The notes below the pieces were generated by a model, which saw only the letters and a program-made list of their open reading frames with translations, ran no database searches and was not told the origin of the DNA. Below are positions 1-12,607 of a DNA stretch of 64,000 nucleotides, in pieces (position 1 is the stretch's first letter; each line of letters opens with the position of its first letter). The stretch comes from Owenia fusiformis. Lineage: Eukaryota; Annelida; Polychaeta; Sabellida; Oweniidae. Where the stretch lies: the NCBI GenBank assembly GCA_903813345.2, contig CAIIXF020000001.1, positions 21,781,915 to 21,845,914 of the forward strand. Direction: 5' to 3'. Made by a program: the position numbers and the translations under genes.

Positions 1-1008
1 AAGTTCGAGGATGGCAAAAGAAGAACACAATGATAACCTTAATTGATGAGATTGTGCACAATTAAATGAAAAATCAAAAAATGATGACTTAAGATTAAAA
101 ATTAATAAAATATATATACAATTAATTTATCTATATCAAAAATATCAAAAGGTGATGAAGCAAGCTCTTTGTCTTGCCTCATCTGCCACATCCTCCTTAG
201 CAGGCTTCCAGAATCGTACCTCCTTCTTACAAAAATGAAGAATAGATTCTGGATTTTGAAACCCTGCGTACGGAGGATGCATCTGCCAATGCTTCAGTAT
301 GTGTATGTGTTTATTATATTCTCCATGGCATGTTCTTAGGAAGGAAAAGGCAATGATGTAAAAATGCCATGTTCTTAGGAAGGAAAAGGCAATGATGTAA
401 AAATGCCATATCACTTGAAATCATGATCTTATTGAACCCAGGTGGAACTCTACTATACCTAGCCCCTAGAAATGCAGAAGATACTCTGTTTGTCTAAATG
501 TATTGTTTAGTATATTTTTGAAAGTACCTTAGGAAAATGCTATGTTCTTAGGAAGGAAAGGGTAATGATGTAAAAATGCCATTCATAGGTTTATATCACT
601 TGAAATCATGACCTTCCAGGTGCAAGTTGCACTAATTGCTCCCCATATTGTAAGTATTACATTCAAATGTTGTATTATTGATTTCATTTATTAAAGATGG
701 CACCATCATCAAGTCTCATATATGTATCTCATATCAGTTGTACACCCCTCAAAGTTAACAATGCAAATTCAAATTGTAGTTCTAAAATATTCTTGCCTTA
801 GTCACACAATATGTACTTATATTTTAGCATCTAATAATTAAATGGGTCCTTTATTTTAGTATTACCAAAATTGATTCTCTGTTGATGATAAATTTTTGTC
901 AAGGATTTATTTCACCACAGGATTCCACAGAATAGTGAGACACCCTGTATAAGTGACCGTCTTATTTTATTTCCTAATCTCTCATATGAATTGATATAAT
1001 GTTCTTAC
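1..1008. other. 3' intron or flank of the SLC17 gene; no final exon seen
   Basis: Nothing here matches the expected last SLC17 transmembrane segment, so the final coding exon probably lies left of the window. A minus-strand open frame at 145-414 is not recognised, and part of it is made by a tandem repeat. An isolated mariner-type terminus (caccctgta) sits near 940. Confidence 0.5.
329..580. repeat. ~40-bp tandem duplication plus a third nearby copy
   Basis: A unit beginning CATGTTCTTAGGAAGGAAAA and ending ATGTAAAAATGCCA occurs twice head to tail at about 329-409. A slightly diverged copy lies at about 540-580. Confidence 0.8.
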
Positions 1009-4000
1009 ATTTTTTGTCATTCTGCCTATTAAGATTGGAGCGACCATGCCTGGGATTGTTGCTATGGTGTTTGTTATTCCAAACAATGTTCCGGCAAACC
1101 TGAAAAATATTTCTTGTATTAAAAGAATGTATTGACATTGTTCTACCTATATGGTGGAATTTGAAATGATTTGATAAGGGTTCATACTTTGAAGAGGCAT
1201 TCATGATCCAAAAGAGCTTTAAAATAGAATATTAATAATATACAGTGAAGCTTGTCTTATTGTAGCTAAGTAAGTGTTTACATTGAAAGGTGTTCAGATT
1301 AGAGAATTGTTCGGATATACAGGTTTTATTGTTTTGACCTTAGATTTCTTATGATCTTTAAATATGACCTTGACCTTCTCTGCCCAAATATGGTCATATA
1401 TAGGTCAAATGTCAATATAGTTCAGTCATGAAGAAGTACATACAAAACCATAGAAATGGTGATATACTGTAGTAAGGACATAAAAATGCAGTTACCACCA
1501 TTTTAAATAGCTTAATTTTCCCTCTTTAAAAAAGAGAGGATACACAATACACATGTATGGATACACATATACACGTACTGTACTAGGTTCTGACCCTAAA
1601 GGTAAGTAAACACTGACCTTGGAGCAATGTCAACATGGTTCACTTGGTATCCTGATCGCACTGGTCCAGTGAACAGTGTAGCAAACATCATCAGAAACAT
1701 GGCCAGGTAAAAGTTGTTGTAATCTAGGAAACTTAACCAGATTGTGAAAACTGATGGTAACAATGTCCCTATAAATAAAAGATGTACATGTACATACTGT
1801 CATGACTAGGCTTCTCAAAATAGTAATAAATAAGAAGCATTGGAAAATCACAAGATTATTATTTGAATTGGTTCTATAAATTTGATAACTTACCCATGAC
1901 CTTATAGTATTTACTGATAATTTTGCATTTCTAAAGAAATAATATTTATATGTCAAAGCATATACTAGTAACTAGTATAATAAATAGTCTGATAGTTTAC
2001 CGAAAATCTGGAATAATTTCCGTACTCCTGATGTAGACCAGGTGCCACTCTGCCTTAAGGAATCAGCCAATTGCCCAGATATGACCGTACTAGATATACC
2101 AACCACCACACCAACACCCGATATCAAACCATTCTGAAATCATAGCAGTTATAAGTGGACAGGACTCCTTGATACATTAAGAAGGGCCAGTTAACTTGCA
2201 AAGAATCTTTGTTGTGTACCAGCATATTTATGTACGAGGGGTGATCCAAAAGTCTTGGACGCCCCGCTCTAACTTTGCTATTTTCTAATATAATTACATG
2301 AAACTTTCAGATAATAAGGATCAACATCTTAACAACTTTGTGTATAAGTTTCAACAGAAAATAATATAATTTAGCTACTTTTCTAAATAGTTTTTGATAC
2401 CGGGTCCCTGCCACTGTTTTAATATGGCAAATACTTGAAGTGCAGATGTAAAACCTAACACCAGTCATGATATGAGAGAATTTCCGATTTTCAGTCTGAG
2501 TGTCATCTGCTATCATCATCTTCACATATTAAAACCTACTTTTTTTTTTTTTTCCACGAATTTGAACACATTATTCATACCGCTTTACCAAGGAATGAAA
2601 GTCATTTATGAAACCGTCATTGCTTATGTGATACAAATGCTGCTGGAGTGCCACTCTAAACCTCATCCAATGAGTAAAAACATTTTCTTTCAACCCTCCT
2701 TTCAACTAGGAGAAAAAGAAGAAAATCACATGGAGCCATATCTAGACTGTATCGTGCATATGGTAGCTGCTCAAGGTCAATAATAGTGAAACTTTAATGT
2801 CGTATTCTTTGTTCCACTTTGATTTCTTTCATGTTCTGACTTTCAGCAGCCATCTTGGAGAAAAAATGATACCAGAATGAGGGTTGATTTTCTGATGACA
2901 ATTTTTTAGAACTTGACATATACGGCCATTGTTATATGTGATATTATAATAAAAACACAATTAATTGGTTGCCTGATAACAAAGAGAGTAAACTAATATG
3001 GTTTAACATTCAAAATTTAAGGAAAGATAGTGGTCAAGACTTGCAAACCGAGTCAAATAGCGGCAACATTTAAGGCTAAAAGTTGCCATGTGCGAATACC
3101 GTTCCGGGTGGCAGGGTCACTATATTAATAACTATTGAGAAAACTACATAAAATATATCATTTCACCATGAAATTAATACACAAAGTAGTTAGGTTGTTG
3201 GTCTGTATTATTGGAAAGTTTAAAGATATTTTATCAAAAACCAACAAAATTAGAGCAGGGCGTCCAAGACTTTTGGATCACCCCTCGTATGAATGCACAT
3301 AAAATAACACAGCACTTCTTCAAGGTCTTCCATGATTAAGTGCAAAAATAAAACCATAATATGGGATATATAAGTACTACCCAAGATTTATTGCTCACCT
3401 TCGATGGTGGTTAACAGCAATGAACAACAATAAACAATGGAACACAATAAGAAGCAATGGGTAGATGTACATGTATGAATATTTTACATCTTAATCACTC
3501 GAAAGGAATATCTCTGCATCGAGTTATTTACAAGTTCAGTCAGAATTTTATCAACGCTACATATAAATGGTGATTTCTCATCACCTGTTTGTGAAAATAT
3601 GATTTCCATGTTTGTAGATTCTCCAGAGAGCCCATGTTTGAGACAGTATCAAACCATTGAGAAAAAAAATTTGGCCAAAATCTAATTTCATTTTGGTTTG
3701 TATCCCATACCATAGTATTACAGTAACATGTAACAATGGAGAATTTATCCTTGCACGATAAAAAGCAATTTTTCAGTTTTGTCTTATTTTATAAGAAAGA
3801 GTCGCAGTGAAGGAGACAAAGAGTTACTCACTGCGCCAGGCTCAACTTTGAAGACATCTTTGGAGTATGTAGGTCCGCTTGTTGTCATGGCATGAACGAC
3901 CCAGTTAGCACAGACATGGCAGAGTAAGAGTCCCCATAATGCTTGCGATTGGAGGATATCTACCCATGGTACTGTTAATGTCTGCAATGTAGATAATATG

Positions 4001-7000
4001 TTCATATAGGGCTAAGTAGTGTAGACATAACAAATAAAGAGAGTCCATAATGTTTGGAAAAAGCAATGAAAATATGTATGCTTAACCACAAATTATAATA
4101 GGATTCAATATTCAAAAACTATAACATGTGATATTTGCCAAGAAATGTGTGTTTTGCATTCTGAAAATATTTTGCTATCAAAGAGAATATCAAATTACAA
4201 GTTGGCTACACCTTAATAAATGAAAAGTTTGAACAGTACTCATGCAAATATTTATTGTGAAATGTCATTTCATGGCTGGACCAAATAAACAAGGCATTAA
4301 CATGCAAAATGTCACCACCTGCCATTTGTTACAGATGCGGAATACTGCGCACCAACCACCAAATTACAACAACTGAACCCAGTCCACAAAAAGGTTGGAG
4401 ACTATAACTTGTGGTGGTAACATCAGGAAACATTATGTACCAAGATATGTACCTCTGTTTTCTTGCTTGTGACTCCAGCTTTGATGTGTTTAAGTTCTTG
4501 CTGTGATATAGTGGGATGTTCATCTGGGGAGTCATATACATTCTGGTACCAAAGGTACAACCAAAAGAATGTCAACCCACCTGAAAAAAATAGGCAAAAT
4601 TTTATCTTTATAACACATGTGAAATAGTTCTGATCAATTCATAGAGCAATTATTCAAGGCTGTTGTACAAATCTGTCAATTTATTGTGCTAAAAGATTAA
4701 AACAAAAAACAAAATATCTAGATTCAAGACAAAACTGGATTTGAACTCATGCCGTTTTATTAACTACCTCCAAAACATTGATATTCAATATTCATCTAAT
4801 CTGATAATATATTACAGAATAGTATTACAGAATAATTTATTTCAAAATGATGAATCAAAAAACATATTCTAAAGAGAATGAAGAGGAGGGAGTGGACTAT
4901 AATACAGGATCAAGGTAAATGGCAGGGGTGGTATTGAATTGGGATCTCCTTCAGGAGACAATGGGATACTGTTGCTGTTGCTACTTAAATGGGGCTTCAC
5001 CTAAACAAACCAACCAACCATACTAATTTGTTAGCCATAGTGTTCCATATGTATACCTGGCATATAGAAGGTAAGGGGCCATAGGCTGCTGTCTATCTGG
5101 CAAAGTGCCCCTGATACTGTCAGTCCAAGCAGTGCACCAAGACCTCCCCCTGAAATTAGAGATGTCCTCCCTGTAGTTTTGCTCATGTAAAGTTAGACAG
5201 TGTACAAGACAATCAACTCCCGCAACAGTTCCTTTGTTAGTAAAATTTTGTTTGATTCATCATGAACAAGTTTTATCATGATGACATGGCATTTTCTTCC
5301 TTTTAAATGTTTCTTCAGTGTTAACATTTCTGCCTACTCCAGATAAAAACTATAATAGATAACAGAAGGCATGATATCGACAAACATAATGGTAATAACA
5401 ATTGCAAATAAAAAAGTACCTGAATTTGTGAAAAGAATCAACTTGGTTCTTTCATACACTGGTGCCCAGCGACCCCAGAATGAGTGAAAAGCGGGAAATG
5501 AACAACCCTGAAAAAGAAGTTCATACAGAGGGGGCCAACTATGTCTCTAGGCTTTCAAAATAAATATAATGTATTAATGATTATATTATGCAAAAAAGGC
5601 ATTAACTTGCCATTTGTTATAGACACCGAATGCAACCACCAAGCTCCAAACACTGTCCAGAAAAAAGTTGAAGACTATAACAATATCTTGGTGGCAATAT
5701 AATAAAACTTTAACTTAACAAAAAAGCTCCTGCAGATCCAGAAACTCACTTAATTTGGATCATCAAAATGGTAATACATAATATGAGTTCAAAATATTAT
5801 CAGTAATTGACTTTTTTAAACACAATAGATGCTCACTGCCCATTGAATCACGGAGGATAAGCAAAACGAGGGTGAAGCCACGGACTGCGACTCGCGTAAC
5901 TTTACACCGCAGCCCAGCGCCAAAATGGAGGGACATCCGGCAGTGCCTTCTGCTTCTTCCGACAAAATAGAGAAATCCAGGTATTTTAAATGCTATCGTA
6001 GTGTCTAATCGGTGACCAAAATATTACTCTGTATCTACTGTTGGTCTGTAGATAAGAAAATAAGCAGTTGTCCAGATCAAGCTAAAACAGTAGCAAAGTT
6101 CTGATTTTACCTGTTAAATATGTGCATATTATTTAATTTACTATACATTTGAAAGGAATTTTAACACGTTTCTGATATCTAAAGGTTAGTTGAGGCTCCG
6201 AGTATAATTCGTGAAAATGATTTGATCAATAGAATGTGTTCATGAGGAGAAAATTAGATTCAAACTGCGCATTCATAGTGGACGCAGTCCAGTAAACAAA
6301 GCTATTTCAACAACGCAACACAGCCTCCATTGATATTCTAAGTAACGCAGTCCAGCCGCGAACACGAAATAAATAAGATAGTGTAAACTATATTCCTACG
6401 CTATTATTGTTTCAGGAAAAGAAAGTCAGCATCCAGATTATCATTCAAAGTTACGTTGATTAACATATATCTATTACCTGAATCAATGTCCCAAATTGCT
6501 ATATTGTATCGTTTAAGACCTAGAAATATGGCAATTCAATGCGTATTTGGCAGAACAGTCGAGCGCAAGATGACAACGTAATATGTTTATTACAAACTAA
6601 TTTGTGGATAGGGTTAAATATATAGATAATTGGATAGTGGTGAGACTTTTTATAAGAAGTAGAAATGCGAAACAATTAACTTTTTGATGATGCAATAAAA
6701 GCTGTTTGGGAAGGGTACATTAACTAGTATTTAAGATATCAGGGAAATATCAAATAATTGGAGAGTTGGTGAGTTAATGTAATTTTGGATGATCTTTCCA
6801 ACAGTCCATCAATATTGCTAGCTACCATAAATTCATGATTTCAGCTGTATTGGACAGCTTGCATATATTTGCAGAATGGATTGAGACACGATGTAGGTCT
6901 ATTAAAATAGCCCTTTATATTCAATTTTGTCCAAAGTTGCTCCATTTCAGCCACACCTGTACACACATTGTGCTATCTACCTTTGGCTGTAATTGCGTTC

Positions 7001-8838
7001 AGCTTCAGATATAAAGCAACACTGAGTCGCGGACTGCGTTGGGCAGATGGATGGACTGCGACTATTATAAATTCCAATTTTCTATGTAATTGTACGTTTT
7101 CCGCTTACCAAATATCACACGAAGATGTAATTGTAACAACAGAACATAAATAATTATATTAATTGGATGTCATTTCTGATTCCTTTGTTTAAATCGGTAT
7201 ATTAGGGACAAATATTGACAAAATTACATTTTTTTGTGGCAGATTTCGAATTCATTTGTGTTCATGCTAAACTATTGGACAGCCGAGCACCAAGAATGCC
7301 ATTGCAGGTGGAGTGTGAATATGTTGATCACCGACTGGAACATACTAGCTATTCTGTAGAATATCCAAACCAATAATCTACCCCAAATCCTAACATGCCT
7401 TCCAAATTAAGTTTGGACTTACCGCCATTGTTCAGCTATAATGCGTTGTAACCTCATTTTGAATTACGCGAGTCGCAGTCCGTGGCTTCGCCCTAGTTTT
7501 GCTTATCCCCCGTGTGATTTATATTTCTCCTATGATCATTCAAGTGAACTAAAATAATGTTCTCTTCTATATCTTACTGTGGAGAGTCCAACGATAAACC
7601 GCAGCACCATGACCATATAAGGTCCCCCTAGGCGAGCACCCATGGGAGTCATCACTGTAGCTATTGCACAAACAAACAATGAACAGCCAAATATGCGCTT
7701 TGTGCCAACTTTATCTGAAAGCCAGCCACCTGGGATCTGAGTTATTATGTAGCCATAAAAGTACGCCCCAAGAATCCAGCCTTGTGTTTCCTTGTCCCAG
7801 TCAAATTCACCATTCTAAAAAACAAGTACAATACATTAGAAAATACGTAGAAAATACATAGAAAATACAGATCATAAAATCTGGTGGGAATATTTTCACC
7901 TTTACTGGATTATCACTATCAATTAGGGTAATAATCTAAATGACTTAACTATAAATAATTAAAAATGAAATGGATAACACATCTCAGTGCATATTTACAT
8001 ACTTTTGTAAACTACTTAGTTCAAAATCAATTTATTTCAATGAAATTAACATGTCTTATGATTTTAGGTCTCTGAGAGAAATGATAAATTGCGAAGACCT
8101 TTGATTTCCTAAATATATTGTAAACAAACTATGATAAGTAATCATAATCTTGCGAATTACAAGTATCTCAGTGGGAACAAGACATCGTAACATACAAAAT
8201 GTCACCACCTGCCATTTGTTACAGATACTGAGTGCCAACTGGCAGACACCAAACACTGTCCACAAAAAGTTGGAGACTATAACAATATGTCAACACTCGT
8301 GATGGCGACATATGATTGGAGAAACCTTACATAGCAGAGCTGCAAAATATTAAACCATTCAGATCTGATTCCATACCTGACCCTCCTTACTGTTGACCAT
8401 ACATATGATAGACATGCTGATATTCACTCTCATAGCAATCATCACAAGGAAGCCTATGAAGCCCATATAGGCCTGCATCATACGACATGATCTCCAGATG
8501 TTCTCTAAAACATAAGAAGGATATGGTCAGTCTTTCTCTTGAAAATGTCCTTACTCCAATGGGTGGAGGGGAGCCTTTAACATTTACATAACATCTCAAA
8601 GGTTGAAGTTGGAGGAAATGCAGAACCAAAAATTAATAAAGGACTACTATACAATACCATTTATAATATACCCTTGAAATGACCAGGCAATCTGGTTGTA
8701 TTACATGACGGACAGTTGCTAAAAGTACTATATAACTGAGTTCCTATAAGATATACCTTCCCATTGAATCTTAAAAGTTGCTTACTCATTATGACATGAC
8801 CATTTCACATACATACCTGGTTTGTCAAGTGACTTCAT
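1009..8838 (-). CDS. SLC17A5-like: SLC17-family (sialin-like) transporter, 10 exons, C-terminus outside window
   Basis: Member of the major facilitator SLC17 family (sialin, VGLUT and phosphate/anion transporters), multi-pass proteins of lysosomal, vesicular or plasma membranes. Exons on the minus strand in order: 8817-8838 (ATG at 8838), 8377-8504, 7578-7814, 5420-5507, 5057-5149, 4453-4580, 3832-3981, 2001-2133, 1618-1768, 1009-1099. All have AG/GT borders and matching phases, and together give 407 codons without a stop. Diagnostic peptides: AMRVNISMSIICMV in TM1, ETQGWILGAYFYGYIITQIP in exon 3, FHSFWGRWAPVYERTKL in exon 4, VYDSPDEHPTIS in exon 6, GQLADSLR in exon 8, ITNTIATIPGMVAPILIG in exon 10. 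The lumenal loop between TM1 and TM2 is much shorter than in human sialin. The usual final 60-90 residues are not found in 1-1008. Introns hold a mariner, a CACGG-ended element and short repeats. Substrate cannot be told from sequence; the sialin-type label is by resemblance. Confidence 0.93.
1241..1333. mobile_element. Short Tigger/pogo-like MITE remnant
   Basis: Begins with a TACAGTGAAGCTTGTC-type end and closes with ttcggatatacaggttttatt, resembling the longer element at 10012-10563 but only about 90 bp long. It lies in the intron between SLC17 exons 10 and 9. Confidence 0.4.
2235..3287. mobile_element. Mariner-like element, TA target site, decayed
   Basis: Termini CGAGGGGTGATCCAAAAGTC and its inverse (ending ttttggatcacccctcg) are flanked by TA on both sides (2233-2234, 3288-3289), the target duplication of Tc1/mariner elements. 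Terminal repeats continue for about 40 bp. Length is 1053 bp. No open transposase frame remains. It sits in the SLC17 intron between exons 8 and 7. Confidence 0.85.
4291..4424 (-). repeat. Short interspersed family R1, copy 1
   Basis: About 130-150 bp unit. Read on its own plus strand it has a GTCACCACnnGTGGTGAC hairpin, then CATATTGTTATAGTC, CAACTTTTTGTGGACAGTGT, GGTTGGTGTCTGTAACA, and it ends GTGACATTTTGCATGTTAA. This copy is reversed and lies in the intron between SLC17 exons 7 and 6. The class is unknown. Confidence 0.75.
5596..5700 (-). repeat. Short interspersed family R1, copy 2 (shortened)
   Basis: Reversed copy of the family described at 4291. It keeps the gttatagac, ccaaacactgtcc and gttgaagactataac blocks. 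It is just upstream of SLC17 exon 4, in the intron between exons 4 and 3. Confidence 0.65.
5849..7514. mobile_element. Non-autonomous DNA transposon with ~52-bp TIRs, CACGG ends
   Basis: Left end CACGGAGGATAAGCAAAACG and the inverse of CACGGGGGATAAGCAAAACT on the right start TIRs that run about 52 bp to ACTGCGACTCGCGTAA. Flanks are TGAAT and TGATT, a 5-bp target duplication with one mismatch. Length is 1666 bp. The 8-mer GGACTGCG or its complement CGCAGTCC occurs six times (5882, 6283, 6346, 7031, 7053, 7474). The 61-codon frame at 6968-7153 resembles nothing known. The element lies in the 2.07-kb intron between SLC17 exons 4 and 3. Confidence 0.8.
8186..8310 (-). repeat. Short interspersed family R1, copy 3
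   Basis: Reversed, well preserved copy of the family described at 4291, with ttagcatgc-type end, gtcaccacctgccatttgtt and ccacaaaaagttggagacta. It lies between SLC17 exons 3 and 2. Confidence 0.75.
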
Positions 8839-11135
8839 TGTCTTTCAGTATGTATGGGTCAGTCAGGTGTCCTTTGGCTGTGTGGTTGTGTGGAGGTGGT
8901 ACATGTAGACTGGATGAGCCTGTTGCAATCAACATATGAGCTGGGCCTCTCTCAGTGGCACTGGAACCAACAGCCTGGAATTATCCTTAGAAGTATAAAT
9001 TTACTACAGGTACATGTGGGTATAAAAAAAAACAGGCTAAGAAGTACTTGAATTTTGGCAGCTTTGCATAAATCCTGATTTTATCTCATACATAACTTCA
9101 GCAAGAAATTGTAAAATGTCCTTGTGTTGTTAATTTGTTATATAGTTTTTTTCCATTTTATATCCAATGTCATTTTGCAAGTCACTGTCAGTTTTAAGGT
9201 AGTTCAACACTCTCAACAAACAAATCAAAAAAGAACTTGTGAAAATGACATTGAACATGATATATGTTGTCATTGATCTAGATTTTCTATAATAATATGT
9301 GAATATCCACATAAAATTTTGAAAGTAATACTCATTTCATTAAGTACTGTATGTTACGAACTGAAGTAAGTTAAGTAACTGTAATCATTAAAATCACATG
9401 TAAATACTCAAATGACTCTAAATGTACCTTTTATCTGTATGTACTGATATATGCAGTACTGATTCTCCAATATCTAGTACTATGTAGACTAGAAATAATA
9501 TGATGTCAGAAGTGAATCATTAATAAAATATTAACAAAATACATCTACATGTATGTATAAGTTAATATAAGTGACAGTAAACTGCTTAACACTTTACTTA
9601 CCATTTTAATGGTGGAAATATTTAACCCTGGATATTCAATTAAGTGTAGTGGTCTAGTTCATTTGTGTTTGTGTTATATTTCTTGTAAGGACTGCTGCAT
9701 GTATGCCAACATAAGGATAAAAACTAAACATTTACTACAACTTACAGACTCTTTACTACTTCACACTCTTTACAGCAACAATATCATGTATTTACATTTT
9801 CATAGGACAACATATTTTAAGTCTGGAAGCTAAGCATCATATCATGCAAAGTCCTGAGTTACAAGAATTGATTCACTCACAGGGTAATTCATAAGGACAT
9901 TGAGTGGTTTTAAAAAGGTTTATGAACCTAACCGTTTATACTTTTAGCTTTTTTGACGTTCACTTTATGCAAAACAAACTCAGAAAAGCCACTTGTGGAT
10001 GTGTGAATGTACAGTAAAACCTGTTTAATCTGAATGTTATTGGGACCAGCTAAAAGCAATCAGACTTGGTGGTGTTGACATTTTGAGCGTTCTTTATTCA
10101 CAAGATTCTGGATTTTGAAAAAATGTGTACATATTCTCAATAGATATTTATAGTCTATTGACCACATAGTTTTATGGGATTTCAAAAAATTGAAAATCTG
10201 ATTCAAATGAATTTATTAGTAATTTTCGTAAGAAAATTTTGACTGAGACTATTCAAATAAAGTTTTTTTCAAAAGTTGGGATAAAAACAGTGATTAACAG
10301 TGGCGTAGCCAGGAAGGAAAAAGCGACGAGGCAGCTGCCTCATTTGCCTCAACGTAGCTATGACTTGATTAATAGGAAATATTTCAGCAATTTTGTACGA
10401 AAAGTGAGATATTTTATGAACAGTGTTCATATTAGACAGGTTGATCTTTCAAATATAACTGTTCACTGTTCAAATTAGAACAATGTGTTAAGATTTAAAG
10501 GAAAAGGGGACTGAAAATAAGTGTTCAAATTGGGATTAGGTGTTCAAATATACAGGTTTACTGTATTATTAGTTATAGAAGTACAGGTTTAATTGAACAT
10601 TAGTTAATTCTTTCTCAAATAAATAAAATTGGCTCATTTTTTCAAAATCATTACGCATTACTTATTATACATTTATTTCAGGAAAAATTGAAATTCTTAT
10701 TTTCTTTAAAGATTCTACAAAGACTGAGAGTAAATTACAGATAATAACAACAAACCCACATAGTAGTTATGCCTACAATCTTTCAGAGGAAGACTGACTC
10801 TGCTAAATTAATCAAAACAGATGTACAGAACAGAACAGAAAAGAACATTTTCCTTCATCTTATTTACAATTAATGCTTAAACATAAAACATTCATTTTCT
10901 CTTGTTTATATCTACAAAATAGTAATGACATCTTGTTGTCATTTTTTGCATTTTAAACCTGACTAAAACATGGAATGTGTTACATTGAGTATGTTACATT
11001 ATTTGAAAAAATGTATTTTTTAAAATACTGATAGGAAACATGAACAAACTATGGAAATATAAATAAATATATAAAAACATGAAAATGTACAATATAAATG
11101 AATAAAACAAATATCAATGTCCAGCTCAAATAGGA
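8839..11135. other. Intergenic, upstream of the SLC17 gene
   Basis: AT-rich sequence with no coding signal. It should hold the SLC17 promoter, since transcription runs leftward from here, but no clear core promoter motif was found. It contains the Tigger-like MITE at 10012-10563. Confidence 0.5.
10012..10563. mobile_element. Tigger/pogo-like MITE with nested insertion
   Basis: Left end cagtaaaacctgtttaatc and right end aatatacaggtttactg are inverted relatives flanked by TA (10010-10011, 10564-10565), as expected for pogo/Tigger elements. About 552 bp with no transposase. A compact ~70-bp unit at about 10301-10370 (ggcgtagccagg ... cctcaacgtagctatg), with a GAGGCAGCTGCCTC palindrome, appears inserted into it. 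Confidence 0.65.
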
Positions 11136-11411
11136 TTAACCTCTTGAATCCCAGGCACTGAAATCGGTTGAAACCAGAGAATTTTTCAGTTTTGCCACCT
11201 TTTGACATTTTGCTCCATACCTATACAACTTTAGATGCTCAGAAAATCATGTCAGTGATCATTTCTACACATTTCAAAACAATTTTTGTGTAAATTGGAT
11301 GAAAATTGTTCAAATAAGAGCAATTTTAGTGAAAAATTTTCTGACAGATTTTCTTGTCACTCTTGGTTTCAGGGTCATTTCTGAAGTCACTCCAGGTAGT
11401 CAAGAGGTTAA
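11136..11411. mobile_element. TTAA-flanked MITE family M1, copy 1 (piggyBac-like)
   Basis: Starts TTAACCTCTTGAATCCCAGG and ends CCAGGTAGTCAAGAGGTTAA, with short TIRs and a TTAA at each end, the target site of piggyBac-type elements. 276 bp, non-coding. A second copy lies at 25827-26110. Confidence 0.75.
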
Positions 11412-12079
11412 CAAACTTAAAAATCATTTTTACAAGAAAGTCACAAAATCCATTAAATATAAATAATATTTAAATTGTAAGAAGGTATCATTATCAGTGT
11501 TCATTGTCAAATCATTGTCCCGTTCTCTAAATGAAATTTCACATGGGTGTAAAATATATCAATAACTATAATAGTAATCAATAAAAGCAAATCATTATGC
11601 CCTATCCTACCAAACTATGAACTCGACATAATAAAGTACATGTACAGAGTGTGCCAAAAAACACCCATCACTATCTCTAATTTTGCTATAACATTTTTGA
11701 AATTGTATGGATTTCAATAATATTATTGCAGGGGATTCAGCAATTGCTGCTTATAATACATAATTGATCCTGAAATGATTTCATTAAATTGTATATCTGA
11801 AGCAGTGTTTTTGAATGAAAAAGGTTAACATACAATATGTGAATGCAATCACAAGGTTTCAAGGTAATATTAAGCAAATATTTAATTCTATTGAGGGGAA
11901 TGGCTGTGCATCTTTCAAAAGTGATATTCCATGATACCCTGAAGGGTCTAAAAGGCTTGACCAAGTCATGACTGGTGAATACCATTTGTTATAACATACC
12001 TATGATGATGTATGGTGCAAAGTGTACACAAGACAGCGGGGCAATATAAGTTTTGAAAAGCCCGTGCCCGCTAATTTTC

Positions 12080-12113
12080 TGATTGGTCAAGGCGCTGACG
12101 TCATAACCAATCA
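12080..12113. promoter_or_regulatory. Palindromic CCAAT-CRE-CCAAT module inside a transposon
   Basis: TGATTGGT (12080-12087), TGACGTCA (12096-12103) and ACCAATCA (12106-12113) form a compact inverted arrangement of NF-Y-type and CREB/ATF-type consensus sites. It is in the loop of the palindrome at 11989-12240. Motif match only; activity is not shown. Confidence 0.4.
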
Positions 12114-12460
12114 ATCGAAAATAAAACTGCTCGAGCAATTTTTCTTAACTCATTTCAATCATTTTCAAACCATTTGTTTGTCAATTCTATAAGAAAACGG
12201 TACTCTCTGACCAGTCTACATCATCATAGGTATGTTATAAATCGTTTATGTCACTATCGTGGCACATATGCCCTCGGTTCTCAGAGATCAATGTCCCTCC
12301 CAAGGTCGGGCCATATATCACTGAGACCTCGGGCATATATGCCACGATAGTGACATAACCTCTAATTATTATATCACTGTCATATTCCTCGCTCTGATTG
12401 CTCCATGTCCTTTACGTAACTAAAAATAACACGTGATATTCAAAGGAAGTCATGTGACAT

Positions 12461-12511
12461 CCGTTGAAGACTATAACGGTATGTGCCACCACTTGTGTGG
12501 GTGACATAAAA
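12461..12511 (-). repeat. Short interspersed family R1, partial copy
   Basis: Contains gttgaagactataacggtatg and gccaccacttgtgtgggtgac, the hairpin end of the family described at 4291. Confidence 0.5.
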
Positions 12512-12601
12512 AAGAACTGATAGGCAAAGTTAAGGACATTTATGGAAATTTTTGGCCCACCCTGTTCATACAAAAGTATACAGTACAGTTTATATGCATT
12601 C

Positions 12602-12607
12602 TTTATT
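12602..12607 (-). terminator. AATAAA poly(A) signal overlapping the MAJIN stop codon
   Basis: Read on the minus strand, GATGAATAAAG contains the stop TAA (12603-12605) inside AATAAA. If used, the 3' UTR would be only a few tens of bases and would end near the transposon terminus at about 12564. Confidence 0.5.

Larger units (their letters stand above)
11645..12564. mobile_element. Mariner-like MITE carrying nested palindromes
   Basis: Left end cagagtgtgccaaaaaac after TA (11643-11644) and right end ttggcccacccctg-like (about 12554-12564) are diverged inverted termini. No transposase is readable. Inside are two large palindromes: arms ttataacatacctatgatga at 11989-12012 matching 12217-12240 inverted, and arms tatgtcactatcgtggcaca at about 12248 matching the inverse ending near 12358. 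Its right end lies about 40 bp beyond the MAJIN stop codon. Confidence 0.6.

Noticed and set aside
145-414. 89-codon minus-strand ORF as the missing SLC17 C-terminus
   Set aside because: Its sequence (HPPYAGFQNPESILHF and onward) bears no resemblance to the last SLC17 segments, and part of it is a 40-bp tandem repeat.
4735-4760. B-box-like gttcaaatcc suggesting a tRNA or tRNA-SINE
   Set aside because: No A box, cloverleaf or poly-A/T tail in register.
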